Shown: positions 18,985 to 27,970, counted from the first letter of the stretch. The stretch is DNA of 64,000 bases from Chloroflexota bacterium (GCA_902812455.1 CADDZH010000011.1:6381-70380); one strand, 5' to 3'. Notes: generated from the letters alone by a model not told the origin. Translations and numbers: made by a program.

Positions 18985-20496
18985 TTAATGTGTCATTTCC
19001 TGGTCGGGTGTCCAGCGCAGGTTTGGCTTGCGAGCGGCCAGCGCCTGGTCCAGTCTCCCTACGGGCGTAGTGTGCGGAGCCGTCTTGACGATCTCAGGGT
19101 TCGTGCGCGCTTCCCCGGCGATCTGCCGCATCACGCCTACGAAGTAGTCCAGCGTCTCGCGCGTCTCCGTTTCGGTTGGCTCGATCATGAGCGCCTCATG
19201 CACAATCAGCGGGAAGTAGATGGTCGGCGCGTGCATGCCAAAGTCGAGGATGCGCTTGGCAACATCGAGCGCCGTAACGCCGCTCTCTTCCTTCTGGCGT
19301 TCAGCCGTGGCGATAAACTCGTGCTGGCACATCTGTGGATAGGCGATCTCGTAATCCGAGGCCAGTTCGTGCTTGAGGTAGTTGGCATTGAGGATGGCGC
19401 TCTGCGCAACATGCAGCAGGCCATCCGGCCCGTAAGTGCGAATGTAGGTATAGGCGCGCACCAGCACACCGAAATTGCCATAGTTGGCACGCACTTTACC
19501 AATAGACTGTGGCCCTGCATCCTTCCAGTAGTAGTAGGGGCGCGGGCTTGCCCCGCCCGCCTGCTCACCCTTCGCCGGCATAGGCCCTGGCAGGAAGGGA
19601 ACCAGGTGCTCTTTGACGCCAATCGGGCCGGAACCAGGGCCGCCGCCACCATGTGGCGTGCTGCACGTCTTGTGCAGGTTGAAATGCACCACGTCGAAGC
19701 CCATATCACCAGGACGAGTGATACCGAGCACGGCATTGGCATTCGCGCCGTCATAATAGAGCTGCCCACCGGCTTCGTGAACCATGCTGGCGATCTCCAC
19801 AATGTTGCTATCGAAGAGGCCCAGCGTGTTGGGATTGGTCATCATGATCGCTGCAATATTCGCTGCATTCGCATCCAGCACCACCCGCAGGTGCTCCATA
19901 TCAATGCCGCCTGTGTGGGGATCGGTCTTGACTTCGACGACTTTGTAGTCGGCCAGCGTGGCGCTGGCAGGATTCGTTCCATGAGCATTGTCGGGGATCA
20001 ACACGAGATTACGGTGTCCCTGGCCCTGGCTTTCATGATAAGCCTTGATCAGCATGAGTCCGGTCAATTCGCCGTGAGCGCCCGCCGATGGCTGCACCGT
20101 CACGCGAGCCATACCGGCAATTTCTGCCAGGTACTGCTCCAACTCGTATATGAGCTGGATCGCGCCCTGCACTGTGTGATCGGGCTGCAAGGGATGGATG
20201 CGAGCGAAACCTGGCAGGCTGGCCATATCTTCGTTCAGCTTTGGATTATACTTCATGGTACAGGAGCCAAGTGGGTAGAAGCCGGTATCCACACCAAAGT
20301 TGCGCTGCGAGAGGTGGGTATAGTGGCGCACAAGCTCGATCTCGCTGACTTCAGGCAATGGCGCAGGCTCTTTGCGCAGCATATTGGCCGGAACCATACT
20401 TTCCAATGGCTCGGTGGGCACATCCATCGCTGTCATTGTAGCTGCCCGGCGTCCAGGCGCGCCCTTCTCAAAAATCAATTTCTCGGCGCTGGTCAT
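18985..20496 (-). CDS. gcvPB: Glycine dehydrogenase (decarboxylating) subunit 2
   Basis: The 503-residue protein carries the pyridoxal-phosphate site of the P-protein. It decarboxylates glycine and passes the aminomethyl group to the lipoyl arm of GcvH. The PLP lysine is Lys276 in [19 protein letters not shown], and [13 protein letters not shown] near residue 75 is also conserved. The ATG at 20496 overlaps the gcvPA stop codon (ATGA) and has a perfect AAGGAGGT site inside gcvPA, which fixes the start and shows translational coupling. A long opposite-strand frame here is a shadow. It is the last gene of gcvT-gcvH-gcvPA-gcvPB. Confidence 0.96.
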   Translation of the reverse strand: MTSAEKLIFEKGAPGRRAATMTAMDVPTEPLESMVPANMLRKEPAPLPEVSEIELVRHYTHLSQRNFGVDTGFYPLGSCTMKYNPKLNEDMASLPGFARIHPLQPDHTVQGAIQLIYELEQYLAEIAGMARVTVQPSAGAHGELTGLMLIKAYHESQGQGHRNLVLIPDNAHGTNPASATLADYKVVEVKTDPHTGGIDMEHLRVVLDANAANIAAIMMTNPNTLGLFDSNIVEIASMVHEAGGQLYYDGANANAVLGITRPGDMGFDVVHFNLHKTCSTPHGGGGPGSGPIGVKEHLVPFLPGPMPAKGEQAGGASPRPYYYWKDAGPQSIGKVRANYGNFGVLVRAYTYIRTYGPDGLLHVAQSAILNANYLKHELASDYEIAYPQMCQHEFIATAERQKEESGVTALDVAKRILDFGMHAPTIYFPLIVHEALMIEPTETETRETLDYFVGVMRQIAGEARTNPEIVKTAPHTTPVGRLDQALAARKPNLRWTPDQEMTH

Positions 20497-21845
20497 GCCC
20501 GCACCTCCTTCAACGTATTCACCAGGTGATCGATATCCTCTTTTGTGCGCGTCTCCGTCACGCAGAAGAGCAGGCAATGCTCCATGCCAGGATAGTCCCG
20601 GCTCAAGTCGTAACCGCCGATGATGTTAGCCTGCTCGAGGTGGTGTTCCAGTTGCTGCGGCGGCACGAGCGACTTGACCACAAATTCATCAAAGAATGGA
20701 GCGCTGAAAACGGCCTCGAAGCCCGGCACCGAGGTAACCTGGCGGAAGGCGTAATGGGCTTTCTGGAGACAGAGTTCGCCAAGCTCACGGAATCCTTGTT
20801 TGCCTAGAGCTGCCAGGTAGATGGTGGCGCCGACTGCCAGCAAGGACTGGTTCGTGCAGATATTGGATGTGGCTCGCTCACGGCGGATATGCTGCTCGCG
20901 TGTCTGGAGCGTCAGCACATAGCCGGTATGCTTCTCTCCGCTCTCCTCGACCGTCTGTCCAACGAGGCGGCCCGGCAGGAGGCGCATGTATTTCTGCTTT
21001 GAAGCGAGAAAGCCCAGGGCAGGCCCTCCATAGCTCATCGGATTGCCGAAGCTCATCAGCTCCCCGACAGCGATATCTGCGTTATAATCGCCCGGCGAGG
21101 CCAGGATGCCGAGCGAAGCTGGCTCGGTGATATTGGCGATGAACACTGCCTTACCCTTGTGCGCTATCGGTTCGATGGCGGTCATATCCTCAATGCAGCC
21201 AAAGAAGTTGGGCTGCTGGATAATGACAGCCGAGGTAGTTGCCGTTACTGCTTCGTTCAACTCTTCGAGCGAGGTCACGCCATCGCGAACCGGCGCTTCG
21301 GTGACCTGGAAGCCTCGTCCATGAGCATAGGTGTGCAGCACGCGGCGATATTGCGGGTCAACGCCTTGCGAGATGACGACTTCACCGCGCCCGCCTGGCC
21401 CGACAGCGAGCAAGGCCGCTTCAGCGAGGGCAGTTGCGCCATCGTAGAGCGAGGCGTTGGCGATATCCAGGCCGGTAATCTGGCAGACCATCGTCTGGAA
21501 TTCGTAGATGGCCTGCAACATGCCCTGGCTGACTTCCGGCTGGTAGGGCGTATATGAAGTGACAAACTCCGAGCGGCGCTGCAGATGTGGTACGACGCTC
21601 GGTATAGCGTGATCATAGGTGCCGGCGCCCAGGAAGGAGATGGTGGTATCCAGATTTTTATTTTTCGCTGCCATGTTGCTGAGCAGGCGCTTAAGATCCG
21701 GCTCGGGAAGCGCTGGTGGCAGGTTAAGGGGACGGCGCAGGCGCACGTTTTCTGGGACGGGTGCGAGCAGCGCCTCCAGCGAGGGAAGCCCCAGGCGCGC
21801 CAGCATCGCTTCCTGGTTCTCCCGGGTATTTGGTATATAGCTCAT
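20493..21845 (-). CDS. gcvPA: Glycine dehydrogenase (decarboxylating) subunit 1
   Basis: The 450-residue protein is the N-terminal half of the split P-protein and forms a heterotetramer with GcvPB. It begins [15 protein letters not shown], as typical of the family, and contains [52 protein letters not shown] and [31 protein letters not shown] is the conserved loop that faces the active site. ATG 21845 has GGGAGAG on the minus strand just upstream. A hairpin-containing spacer separates it from gcvH, which may reduce its expression relative to gcvT and gcvH. Confidence 0.96.
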   Translation of the reverse strand: MSYIPNTRENQEAMLARLGLPSLEALLAPVPENVRLRRPLNLPPALPEPDLKRLLSNMAAKNKNLDTTISFLGAGTYDHAIPSVVPHLQRRSEFVTSYTPYQPEVSQGMLQAIYEFQTMVCQITGLDIANASLYDGATALAEAALLAVGPGGRGEVVISQGVDPQYRRVLHTYAHGRGFQVTEAPVRDGVTSLEELNEAVTATTSAVIIQQPNFFGCIEDMTAIEPIAHKGKAVFIANITEPASLGILASPGDYNADIAVGELMSFGNPMSYGGPALGFLASKQKYMRLLPGRLVGQTVEESGEKHTGYVLTLQTREQHIRRERATSNICTNQSLLAVGATIYLAALGKQGFRELGELCLQKAHYAFRQVTSVPGFEAVFSAPFFDEFVVKSLVPPQQLEHHLEQANIIGGYDLSRDYPGMEHCLLFCVTETRTKEDIDHLVNTLKEVRA

Positions 21846-21901
21846 CTAATAACTCTCCCTTAAGCTTGACTTGATAAGAAAAGAAAAAGAGCAATGATTA
21901 C

Positions 21902-21927
21902 ACAGGGTATCCTCGCGGATACCCTGT
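21902..21927 (-). terminator. Perfect 11-bp hairpin between gcvH and gcvPA
   Basis: ACAGGGTATCC pairs with GGATACCCTGT around TCGC. In the direction of the operon it is followed after about 12 bases by a T-rich stretch, so it may be a weak terminator or a processing site that sets the ratio of GcvH to GcvP. Confidence 0.6.
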
Positions 21928-21997
21928 CTCGTGCTTAACATTGTTCTGCTCTATTGTATCACGCCCCGGCGCCACATATCCATTGCCCTGGTTTGTC

Positions 21998-22393
21998 CTA
22001 CCGTCCCTGCAAGTACTGCTGGTATTGATCGGCGGTCATGAGGCTGTCAGCTTCTGCCGGATTGCTCATCTTCACGACCAGCATCCATCCTTCGTCATAG
22101 GGGCTATCGTTGATAAGCTCAGGGTGGTCTTTCAGGGCATCATTGGTCTTTACGATTTCGCCACTGACAGGAGAAATAAGTTCAGAGGTGGCCTTGACCG
22201 ATTCGATATCGCCAAATTTGCTCTCGTGCGAGACGCTCTGGGTGCTATCCCAGGGCAATTCGACGTAAACGATATCGCCGAGTTGATCCTGGGCGTAGTC
22301 GGTAATGCCGATGACCGCCTGGTCTCCTTCGACTCGTACCCACTCGTCGGTTTTGCTGTACCTGAGGTTGGCAGGATAATTGAGGCTAGCCAT
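21998..22393 (-). CDS. gcvH: Glycine cleavage system H protein
   Basis: The 131-residue lipoyl carrier shuttles the aminomethyl group between the P, T and L proteins. The lipoylated lysine is Lys67 in GDIESVKATSE, and the N-terminal LRYSKTDEWVRVEGDQAVIG and the PYDEGWMLVVKM segment near the C-terminus match the family closely. ATG 22393 has AAGGAGA upstream on the minus strand. It follows gcvT after a 117-base spacer that contains a truncated family B repeat. Confidence 0.96.
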   Translation of the reverse strand: MASLNYPANLRYSKTDEWVRVEGDQAVIGITDYAQDQLGDIVYVELPWDSTQSVSHESKFGDIESVKATSELISPVSGEIVKTNDALKDHPELINDSPYDEGWMLVVKMSNPAEADSLMTADQYQQYLQGR

Positions 22394-22467
22394 AATGGTG
22401 GTCTCCTTTCTCGAACACGATCATGCTGTTTTACAAAATAAACTGGTACCGGTGATGGTGTGTGCAG

Positions 22468-22510
22468 GGCCGATAAATCGGCGCTGGGCGCGATAAATCG
22501 GCCCCTACAG
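22468..22510. repeat. Dispersed repeat family B, copy 3 (core only)
   Basis: GGGCCGATAAATCGGCGCTG followed by GCGCGATAAATCGGCCCCTA. The outer arms present in copies 1 and 2 are missing. The repeat ends exactly at the gcvT stop codon, inside the glycine-cleavage operon. Confidence 0.75.
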
Positions 22511-23638
22511 TTATTTCTGGCGTTTGTAAAATGGCAATGCGACGATTTGCGCCGCCGTTTTCTTTCCGCGAATATCGATCTGCACGGCTTGCCCAGGATT
22601 AGCGTATGCCACATCAACATAACCCATGCCGATATTCTTGTGCACGCCTGGTCCCGGCCCTCCGCTGGTCAGCACGCCTGCAGGCTGGTCATCGACATAG
22701 ACGGTGTAGCCGCCGCGAGGTACGCCGCGCTCAAGCATCTCGATGCCAACCAGCTTGCGCTTCAACCCCTGCTCTTTGGCCTTGAGCAGTGCGTCGCGCC
22801 CGATGAAGTCACCCTTTTTAAGTTTCACCGACCAGCCCAGGCCGGCCTCCAGCGGGTTGGTCTCCTCGGTCAGTTCGTGCCCATACAGGCAGTACCCGGC
22901 TTCCATGCGCAAGGTATCGCGCGCTCCCAGACCTGCCGGCAACAGCCCGTATGGCTTGCCCGCTGCAAGCAGATCATTCCAGAGTTTGGGGGCATCAACC
23001 GGCGCACAATAGAGTTCAAAGCCGTCTTCCCCGGTGTAGCCCGTGCGCGAGATGATGCAGTTGATACCATCTACCACGCCCGGCTCGAAGTGATAGTAGC
23101 GAATGCTTGCGAGATCAACTTCCGTTAGCGGCTGCAAGATTTCCTGGGCCTTCGGCCCCTGCAGGGCTAACAGAGCGGTGGTATCGGATTGATTAATGAC
23201 ATTGACATCTTTGAAGTTTTTCGCCTGTTCCTGCACCCAGGCGAAGTCTTTGTCGATATTGCCCGCGTTAACGACCATCATGTACTCGTTATCTGCAAGG
23301 TGATAAATGAGCAGGTCGTCAATCGTATTGCCATTGGGGCGGCAGAGCTGCGTATAGAGCGCCTGGTGGACGGCAAGCCGTGAAACATCGTTGGGCACAA
23401 GATATTGCAGGAAAGCCTCTGCTCCCGGCCCTTCGATCTTGAATTCTCCCATGTGGCTCACATCAAAGAGGCCAACCCGCGTGCGCACTGCCTCGTGCTC
23501 CTCCAGAATACTGCTATATTGTACGGGCATCTCCCACCCATTAAACTCGACCAGCTTCGCGCCCAGAGCCTTATGCTGTTCATAGAGCGGGGTGCGTTTC
23601 AATTGCGTCGTTGTGGTGCCGGTATCCTGTGCTGTCAT
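22511..23638 (-). CDS. gcvT: Aminomethyltransferase (glycine cleavage T protein)
   Basis: The 375-residue T protein transfers the methylene group from aminomethyl-GcvH to tetrahydrofolate and releases ammonia. It has the usual opening TPLYEQHKALGAKLVEFNGW, the folate-site segment GLFDVSHMGEF, RTGYTGEDGFELY and the GLGARDTLRMEAGYCLYGHE stretch that includes the catalytic Asp. It is of normal family length. ATG 23638 has TGGAG upstream on the minus strand. It is the first gene of the operon. A sigma-70 type promoter is seen just upstream; no glycine riboswitch was recognised there. Confidence 0.96.
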   Translation of the reverse strand: MTAQDTGTTTTQLKRTPLYEQHKALGAKLVEFNGWEMPVQYSSILEEHEAVRTRVGLFDVSHMGEFKIEGPGAEAFLQYLVPNDVSRLAVHQALYTQLCRPNGNTIDDLLIYHLADNEYMMVVNAGNIDKDFAWVQEQAKNFKDVNVINQSDTTALLALQGPKAQEILQPLTEVDLASIRYYHFEPGVVDGINCIISRTGYTGEDGFELYCAPVDAPKLWNDLLAAGKPYGLLPAGLGARDTLRMEAGYCLYGHELTEETNPLEAGLGWSVKLKKGDFIGRDALLKAKEQGLKRKLVGIEMLERGVPRGGYTVYVDDQPAGVLTSGGPGPGVHKNIGMGYVDVAYANPGQAVQIDIRGKKTAAQIVALPFYKRQK

Positions 23639-23699
23639 ATGTCATCACTCCAATGTGATCAAAATAAATAAGCAGGAACAAACGGTTTTTGCCTGTTTC

Positions 23700-23728
23700 A
23701 CTATATCAGATTTTGGCGGAGAGGACAA
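23700..23728 (-). promoter_or_regulatory. Putative sigma-70 promoter of the gcv operon
   Basis: On the minus strand TTGTCC (23728-23723) and TATAGT (23705-23700) are separated by exactly 17 bases, 62 bases before the gcvT start codon. Four and five of the six consensus positions match. Confidence 0.5.
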
Positions 23729-23784
23729 ACTATTCCCTTGTTTCTTCTTCCAGGACTTTTCAATAGCCCTGTCCTGATCCATCG

Positions 23785-24669
23785 CTAATAAACACTGCTC
23801 AGGGTGCGTGTCCGGTGCATTTTCTGTAGCCTTGCCTGCTGCTTTCTAAGGTGTCGTTCACTTCCCGCAATGAGCTGTCTCGTTTGCACATTGCTGGCGC
23901 TTTTGAAGTAGTTAAACATCTGTAACCACTGATCGAAGGTGAGTAATGTTGGCGTCGCAGCGGGATCAAAACCTATGTGCTTGCTCAGCCGCCTGAACTG
24001 CTTGCTGCTGAAGATGCCCTTGAAGGTGTCGCGAAGGGTTGGTTGCCTGGTTGTGAAGGCATAGACCACAAAGTCACGGAATAGCTGGGCATCAGCCCGC
24101 TCGATGAGTGGCGGGCCTCTTTTGCGCATGCGCATCATCACAACATCGACATTCGGCATGGGTGAGAAATCTGTGCGTCTAAAGCGGTACACTACGGAAG
24201 GCTCAAACCAGGGCTTCAACATGACGGCATACAGTGATTCCTTAGGCTCTCCGAAGAACTTTTCGGCCGCTTCTTGCTGCATCGCCAGGTACGTATCGAT
24301 TGGCGGGACGGCTGCCGTGGTCAATTTAGTCACTATAGCCGTGGTAATGTTGAAAGGGATATTCGAGAATACCTTATAGGGAGTACGTGGCAGGCAAAAC
24401 TGCAGAAAGTCAGCCTGGTAGACAGTGATGTTAGGGACATGAGCGAATTTTCGCTGTAGGAGCGATGCCAGGTATAGGTCCTTCTCGATAGCTACAACCC
24501 TGCTACAATGCCGCGCCAGTTGTTCTGTGATGATGCCCTTGCCCGGCCCAATTTCATAGACGATATCGCTCTCTTCGATACTGGAGCTTGCAATGAGCTG
24601 CTCAATTACACGCGCATTCGCCAGAAAGTTTTGAGCATATGCAATACTTTTGCGAGAAACGAGGGATAT
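23785..24669 (-). CDS. Erm-like 23S rRNA adenine N6-methyltransferase
   Basis: The frame encodes a class I methyltransferase of the KsgA/Erm family. It contains SIAYAQNFLANARVIEQL, the SAM motif IVYEIGPGKGIITEQL, acidic motif II (VVAIEKDLY) and the catalytic-loop motif SNIPFNIT. The C-terminal part (SKQFRRLSKHIG...LTFDQWLQMFNYFKS) resembles Erm enzymes, which methylate A2058 of 23S rRNA and give macrolide-lincosamide resistance, more than KsgA. No ATG, GTG or TTG occurs in frame between the upstream stop (24682-24684) and the QNFL motif. The first conventional start (GTG 24333) would delete the SAM motif. The boundary given assumes ATA at 24669, 6-7 bases after AAAGGA. A frameshift or rare start codon is possible. 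A leader ORF with inverted repeat precedes it. Confidence 0.65.
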   Translation of the reverse strand: MSLVSRKSIAYAQNFLANARVIEQLIASSSIEESDIVYEIGPGKGIITEQLARHCSRVVAIEKDLYLASLLQRKFAHVPNITVYQADFLQFCLPRTPYKVFSNIPFNITTAIVTKLTTAAVPPIDTYLAMQQEAAEKFFGEPKESLYAVMLKPWFEPSVVYRFRRTDFSPMPNVDVVMMRMRKRGPPLIERADAQLFRDFVVYAFTTRQPTLRDTFKGIFSSKQFRRLSKHIGFDPAATPTLLTFDQWLQMFNYFKSASNVQTRQLIAGSERHLRKQQARLQKMHRTRTLSSVY

Positions 24670-24737
24670 AAAACAATCCTTTCAAAATCAGGTGAAACGC
24701 ACAAAAAGACAGCAGGCTTTCCGGCCTCTGCCGTGAA

Positions 24738-24855
24738 AAGCGGAACCTGATCGTGAAAGGATGATTAGTCAGGTGAGCAGTGGTGAAGGCTTCACGTCCT
24801 GGCGTGGAGCATAGCACGACATACCCAAGCAGTTGACCTTTGATAGGTTCCGCTT
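24738..24855 (-). promoter_or_regulatory. Possible attenuator leader of the Erm-like gene
   Basis: A perfect 11-bp inverted repeat (AAGCGGAACCT at 24738-24748, AGGTTCCGCTT at 24845-24855) encloses a 17-codon minus-strand ORF (24822-24769, MSCYAPRQDVKPSPLLT). The ORF itself contains a small GTGAA/TTCAC hairpin. Short leader peptides within alternative hairpins are the classical control of inducible erm genes. The leader lacks a strong ribosome site. Confidence 0.35.
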
Positions 24856-24927
24856 AGATGTGCCGTATGCGAGTACACATAGTGAAGCAACCTCCCATAG
24901 AATAAGCCTCTCTTTGACTACGAGTTA

Positions 24928-25003
24928 TGGCGCACCCAGAGGGATTCGAACCCCCGACACCTGATTCCGAGGACCAGTGCTCTATCCGCTGAGCTATGGG
25001 TGC
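24928..25003 (-). tRNA. tRNA-Arg, anticodon TCG by alignment
   Basis: Read on the minus strand, the acceptor stem GCACCCA/TGGGTGC is perfect, the D arm is GCTC...GAGC, the anticodon arm is CTGGT-CCTCGGA-ATCAG, and the T arm GGGGG-TTCGAAT-CCCTC is normal. G73 and an encoded CCA follow (24928-24930). With a standard 5+7+5 anticodon arm the anticodon is TCG (Arg, codon CGA). Position 33 is then C instead of the near-universal T. Confidence 0.9.
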
Positions 25004-25010
25004 AAGCAAC

Positions 25011-25036
25011 TGCTCTATCCATTGAGCTACAGGAGC
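25011..25036 (-). pseudogene. Truncated tRNA, 5' half only
   Basis: On the minus strand GCTCCTGTAGCTCAATGGAT plus AGAGCA is the 5' acceptor strand and complete D arm of a second tRNA. It stops before the anticodon stem, 7 bases upstream of the intact tRNA-Arg. There is no matching 3' half nearby. It resembles the 5' end of tRNA-Arg genes. Confidence 0.7.
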
Positions 25037-25084
25037 TCTTCGCCATTGTAGCACTACTCTAGTAATAGATCAAGTTGAGTGAAG

Positions 25085-26125
25085 CTAGATCAGTTCGGGA
25101 AGCGGGCCCATGTGCCTGCTCCATATCTGGCGGGCAAGCTTGTGCGCATCTCGTTTCACACCATAGTATGCGAAGTACTGGCACGTGCGCTCGATATCAC
25201 GCACGAACAGTGAGAATACATCCGAGTTGTGGTAGGGATCGACTGCCTGGGCGAAGTCAATCAGCGTGACACTTCCCTGCCAGTAGAGGACGTTATAGGC
25301 TGAAAGGTCGCCATGGATGCGCCCGTGGATGAGAGCCAGCTCGATATTGCGTAGGATGCACTCGAAAAGTGGCTTTGCTTCCTCCTGTTCAAGCACAACG
25401 TCGCTGAGCCGGGGGGCAGGATCGCCAACAGCGCCGATGTACTCCATCAAGACAGCATTGCCAAGCTGGGCAAAAGGCCGTGGCACATTTGCTCCATGAG
25501 CGTAGAGCAGGCGTTGCGTCTGGTATTCGTAGTCGATCCACGATGCCACCTGGGCGGCCCGTCCTCTTTCGGTCTTGCGCGTGGCAGCACTACCCCGGCG
25601 GCTGTTGCCATGCTCAGCCTGCCCCTGTTCATCTCGCTGGACCCGGCTGAAGCGATAAATGGCATCGTTGCGCAGGCTGCGGAACATGCGCGGGCGATAC
25701 ACCTTTGCGGCCAGGTACTCTACACCGGTCGATGGGTGAGCCTTACAGCAGTAGACGTTTGCCTCCTTTCCGCTGTGAGCTTCATGCAACACATCAGTAA
25801 TCAAATGCTGGTCATAAAACGGGGCCAGCGATGAGAGAATCCAGGGCGCATCCCGCCTGGACGCCAGCAATGCCGGATTGAAGGCAGGGCGATTCTGGAT
25901 GCTCTGCTGTTCTTCGTATGCCTGTTCGTGCAGCCAGCGCTGGACATCAGCACTGCTTTCATAACTGGTTTTCTTTGTGGGCTTAGTCCGGGCGTGCGGG
26001 CGAGTTCTGGCTCGCTCGCGCAGGCCAGGCTTCATCTTCACGAACGTTACAGGTTCTTCGTCGGGATCATCATCAAAAAAACGCTTCAAAGCAGATGCTC
26101 CTTTGTTTGTAGGAATTAACGGCAT
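25085..26125 (-). CDS. RIO-type serine/threonine protein kinase
   Basis: The 346-residue protein is an atypical protein kinase of the RIO1 group. Visible motifs are the nucleotide loop HSGKEANVYCC, the ATP-contacting lysine in AAKVYRPRMF, the flexible-loop region around RNDAIYRF, the catalytic loop HGDLSAYNVLYW and the metal-binding LIDFAQAVDP in place of DFG. The first ~110 residues are basic and probably disordered. Bacterial RIO kinases are poorly characterised, while archaeal and eukaryotic ones act in ribosome maturation. I chose ATG 26125 because GAAGGA lies 5 bases upstream; a GTG at 26167 is an alternative. It lies just upstream of the tRNA. Confidence 0.88.
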   Translation of the reverse strand: MPLIPTNKGASALKRFFDDDPDEEPVTFVKMKPGLRERARTRPHARTKPTKKTSYESSADVQRWLHEQAYEEQQSIQNRPAFNPALLASRRDAPWILSSLAPFYDQHLITDVLHEAHSGKEANVYCCKAHPSTGVEYLAAKVYRPRMFRSLRNDAIYRFSRVQRDEQGQAEHGNSRRGSAATRKTERGRAAQVASWIDYEYQTQRLLYAHGANVPRPFAQLGNAVLMEYIGAVGDPAPRLSDVVLEQEEAKPLFECILRNIELALIHGRIHGDLSAYNVLYWQGSVTLIDFAQAVDPYHNSDVFSLFVRDIERTCQYFAYYGVKRDAHKLARQIWSRHMGPLPELI

Positions 26126-26497
26126 CGAATCCTTCACGGCGATAGGACGATCAGGGCGTGGGATCACGCGGTAAGGATTTTAGAAGTGGGAATGTGTCTC
26201 CAGGGGTGGTATCACAGCAGCCTCTATGGCCGGAGCATGCCACAGGCTGCACATCAAGGAGGAACCACGAGCAACTTACGATCGCTCGCAGTCAAAGAAG
26301 AGAAACATGAGCCGGCGCGCTATCTCCAGCACGACGAACTCAACGGCTCTAGAACAATGTCGCAGGCCAGGGTATACTCAACCAGGGTTACCACATAGCG
26401 TGGAGACAAAAGGAATGACTGTTACTTGCATATTGTTGCACCTCCACAAATCTGTATTTTAGTTCAGGTTCAAGCTTACCATACTATGGAGCAGAAA
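26126..26497. other. Intergenic space, no feature recognised
   Basis: About 370 bases between two minus-strand genes. It contains an isolated TATACT box and an AAGGAGG without a start codon at usable distance. I see no gene, repeat-family member or clear terminator. Confidence 0.4.
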
Positions 26498-27970
26498 TCA
26501 AGCAAGTTTTACCAGGCTTGCTCGAATGACGCCTCGTTTACTTTTTTGCCCTTGAACGCTGATTTGCGCGCCCTCTTGCAGCTCTAAAAGGCTTACCGGG
26601 GTAGACTGCCGGCCTTCGTCATTGTAGACAAGCGTTTTAGGGCTAACACGGACAGCTACAATCTGCGTTTCACCTGTCTGCTGCTTGCGGTGCCTGCCTG
26701 CAATGATCGCGATGTGTTTTTTCCCTGGGTACGGCGCAACCCCAACTACTGCTACCTGGTATTCAGGTTCGTGCTGTATTGCGTTGCGTTGCTGCTTATT
26801 CCCGGGAACTTGCTGTTGAGCAGTAACCCTGGCTCCGCTCGCCTGTTGTTGCCAGGAACGCTGCCCATTTCCACGAGCTGGCTTTTCAAACAGCGGCCCA
26901 TCATAGCCGCGCGGGACGGCGATATCTACGGCTGCTGGCTCAGCATCGAAGCGATAAGTAACCATAACCTGCTCGGCATTATCCGCCTGTTGCAAAGCGG
27001 CGCACTCGGATTTGCGCAACAAGTCCTCCAGGTGTACAACACTTCCGTCCACTTGCAGGCCAATCGAGGCCGGAACGCGAATGGAGAAATGGGCACCCCG
27101 CAAGGATGTGGTGGTTCCCTCGTCGAACTTGTGCTGCAGTAGGATCGAGGCCGCTTGCTCTAATGTCCGTACCGCATTTGTCGCGGTAAGCAGGTAAACG
27201 GTGAGCAGCCCATCATCCATGCGAACATCCTGATCTATGTTTCCCATTCCTCCAACATAGGGAGCTTTGCTTACCAGCACTTCCCAGACCTCGCCCTGCC
27301 AGTGCGTCTCGACAAACCCGCCATTATTTATGGCCGCGACTTCCACAGTAAAAGGATGCTGATCAGGTAGCGACCTCAGCGCCGCAAGGTCAAAGGCTCC
27401 AGGCCCAATGTGATATTTGAGCGGCTTAGAAATCCGTGCCATTACTGCTGCGTCAAATCCCATCCCAACATGCAGTAAGAAATGCTGCCTGGCCTGGGAA
27501 GATTGCTTTGGTTGCTTTTGTTTATTCCCGGTCGTTATTAGCTGTTGCTGGTTCCCCGCATTCTCAGGAAGCGCCAGGCCCTCCACCTCAACGTGCCCAA
27601 GATCGATGCGATGCGCCTCGCTATTCACTATGGCAAGCGCGGCCTTTACTGGATCGTGAGGAATACCGATAGCACCCGCCCACACATTGTAGGTCCCGCC
27701 TGGAACATCGGCTGCCACGCTCTTTCCTCCCGCGTCCATGATTCCGTTCAGCACATCGTTCAGCGTTCCATCACCCCCGTAGCCGATCACCAGGTCGTAT
27801 CCCTCTTTGGCAGCCTTTCGCGCCAGTTTCAGCGTCTCGCCCCCGTATTCTTTCAGCGCGATATCAGTTTTCCAGCCTGCCGCCGAGAAGACAGCGATCA
27901 GGTCGGGGATGTGTGCTACGTGCTCTCCAGTCCTCAGGTCAACCACGATACAGGCTTTCTTGATACGCAT
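26498..27970 (-). CDS. Diacylglycerol/lipid kinase family protein with extra C-terminal domain
   Basis: The 490-residue product belongs to the DAGK catalytic family (YegS/DgkB/BmrU type), which phosphorylates diacylglycerol or related lipids at the membrane. It shows VIGYGGDGTLNDVLNGIM (GGDGT nucleotide motif), PGGTYNVWAGAIGIP, HVGMGFDAAVMARI and a late DGLLTVYLL segment. After about residue 330 comes a low-complexity Gln/Ala-rich linker and a ~85-residue C-terminal beta domain (VVGVAPYPGKKHIAII...LQEGAQISVQGQ) that resembles DUF5666-like folds and is not usual in the family. ATG 27970 has GAGGAG upstream. The frame stays open 114 codons upstream, overlapping the MocR gene, but that part is not conserved-looking. 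Confidence 0.85.
   Translation of the reverse strand: MRIKKACIVVDLRTGEHVAHIPDLIAVFSAAGWKTDIALKEYGGETLKLARKAAKEGYDLVIGYGGDGTLNDVLNGIMDAGGKSVAADVPGGTYNVWAGAIGIPHDPVKAALAIVNSEAHRIDLGHVEVEGLALPENAGNQQQLITTGNKQKQPKQSSQARQHFLLHVGMGFDAAVMARISKPLKYHIGPGAFDLAALRSLPDQHPFTVEVAAINNGGFVETHWQGEVWEVLVSKAPYVGGMGNIDQDVRMDDGLLTVYLLTATNAVRTLEQAASILLQHKFDEGTTTSLRGAHFSIRVPASIGLQVDGSVVHLEDLLRKSECAALQQADNAEQVMVTYRFDAEPAAVDIAVPRGYDGPLFEKPARGNGQRSWQQQASGARVTAQQQVPGNKQQRNAIQHEPEYQVAVVGVAPYPGKKHIAIIAGRHRKQQTGETQIVAVRVSPKTLVYNDEGRQSTPVSLLELQEGAQISVQGQKSKRGVIRASLVKLA

Noticed and set aside
18988..20529. A 513-codon plus-strand ORF opposite gcvPB
   Set aside because: The minus strand encodes a clear GcvPB with active-site motifs; the plus-strand product matches nothing and is a shadow of high-GC codon use.
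23639..23784. Glycine riboswitch before gcvT
   Set aside because: The conserved aptamer core could not be found in either strand; only a promoter-like pair of boxes is present.
24854..25054. Minus-strand ORF of 66 codons over the tRNA-Arg gene
   Set aside because: It is translation of tRNA sequence, a common spurious annotation.
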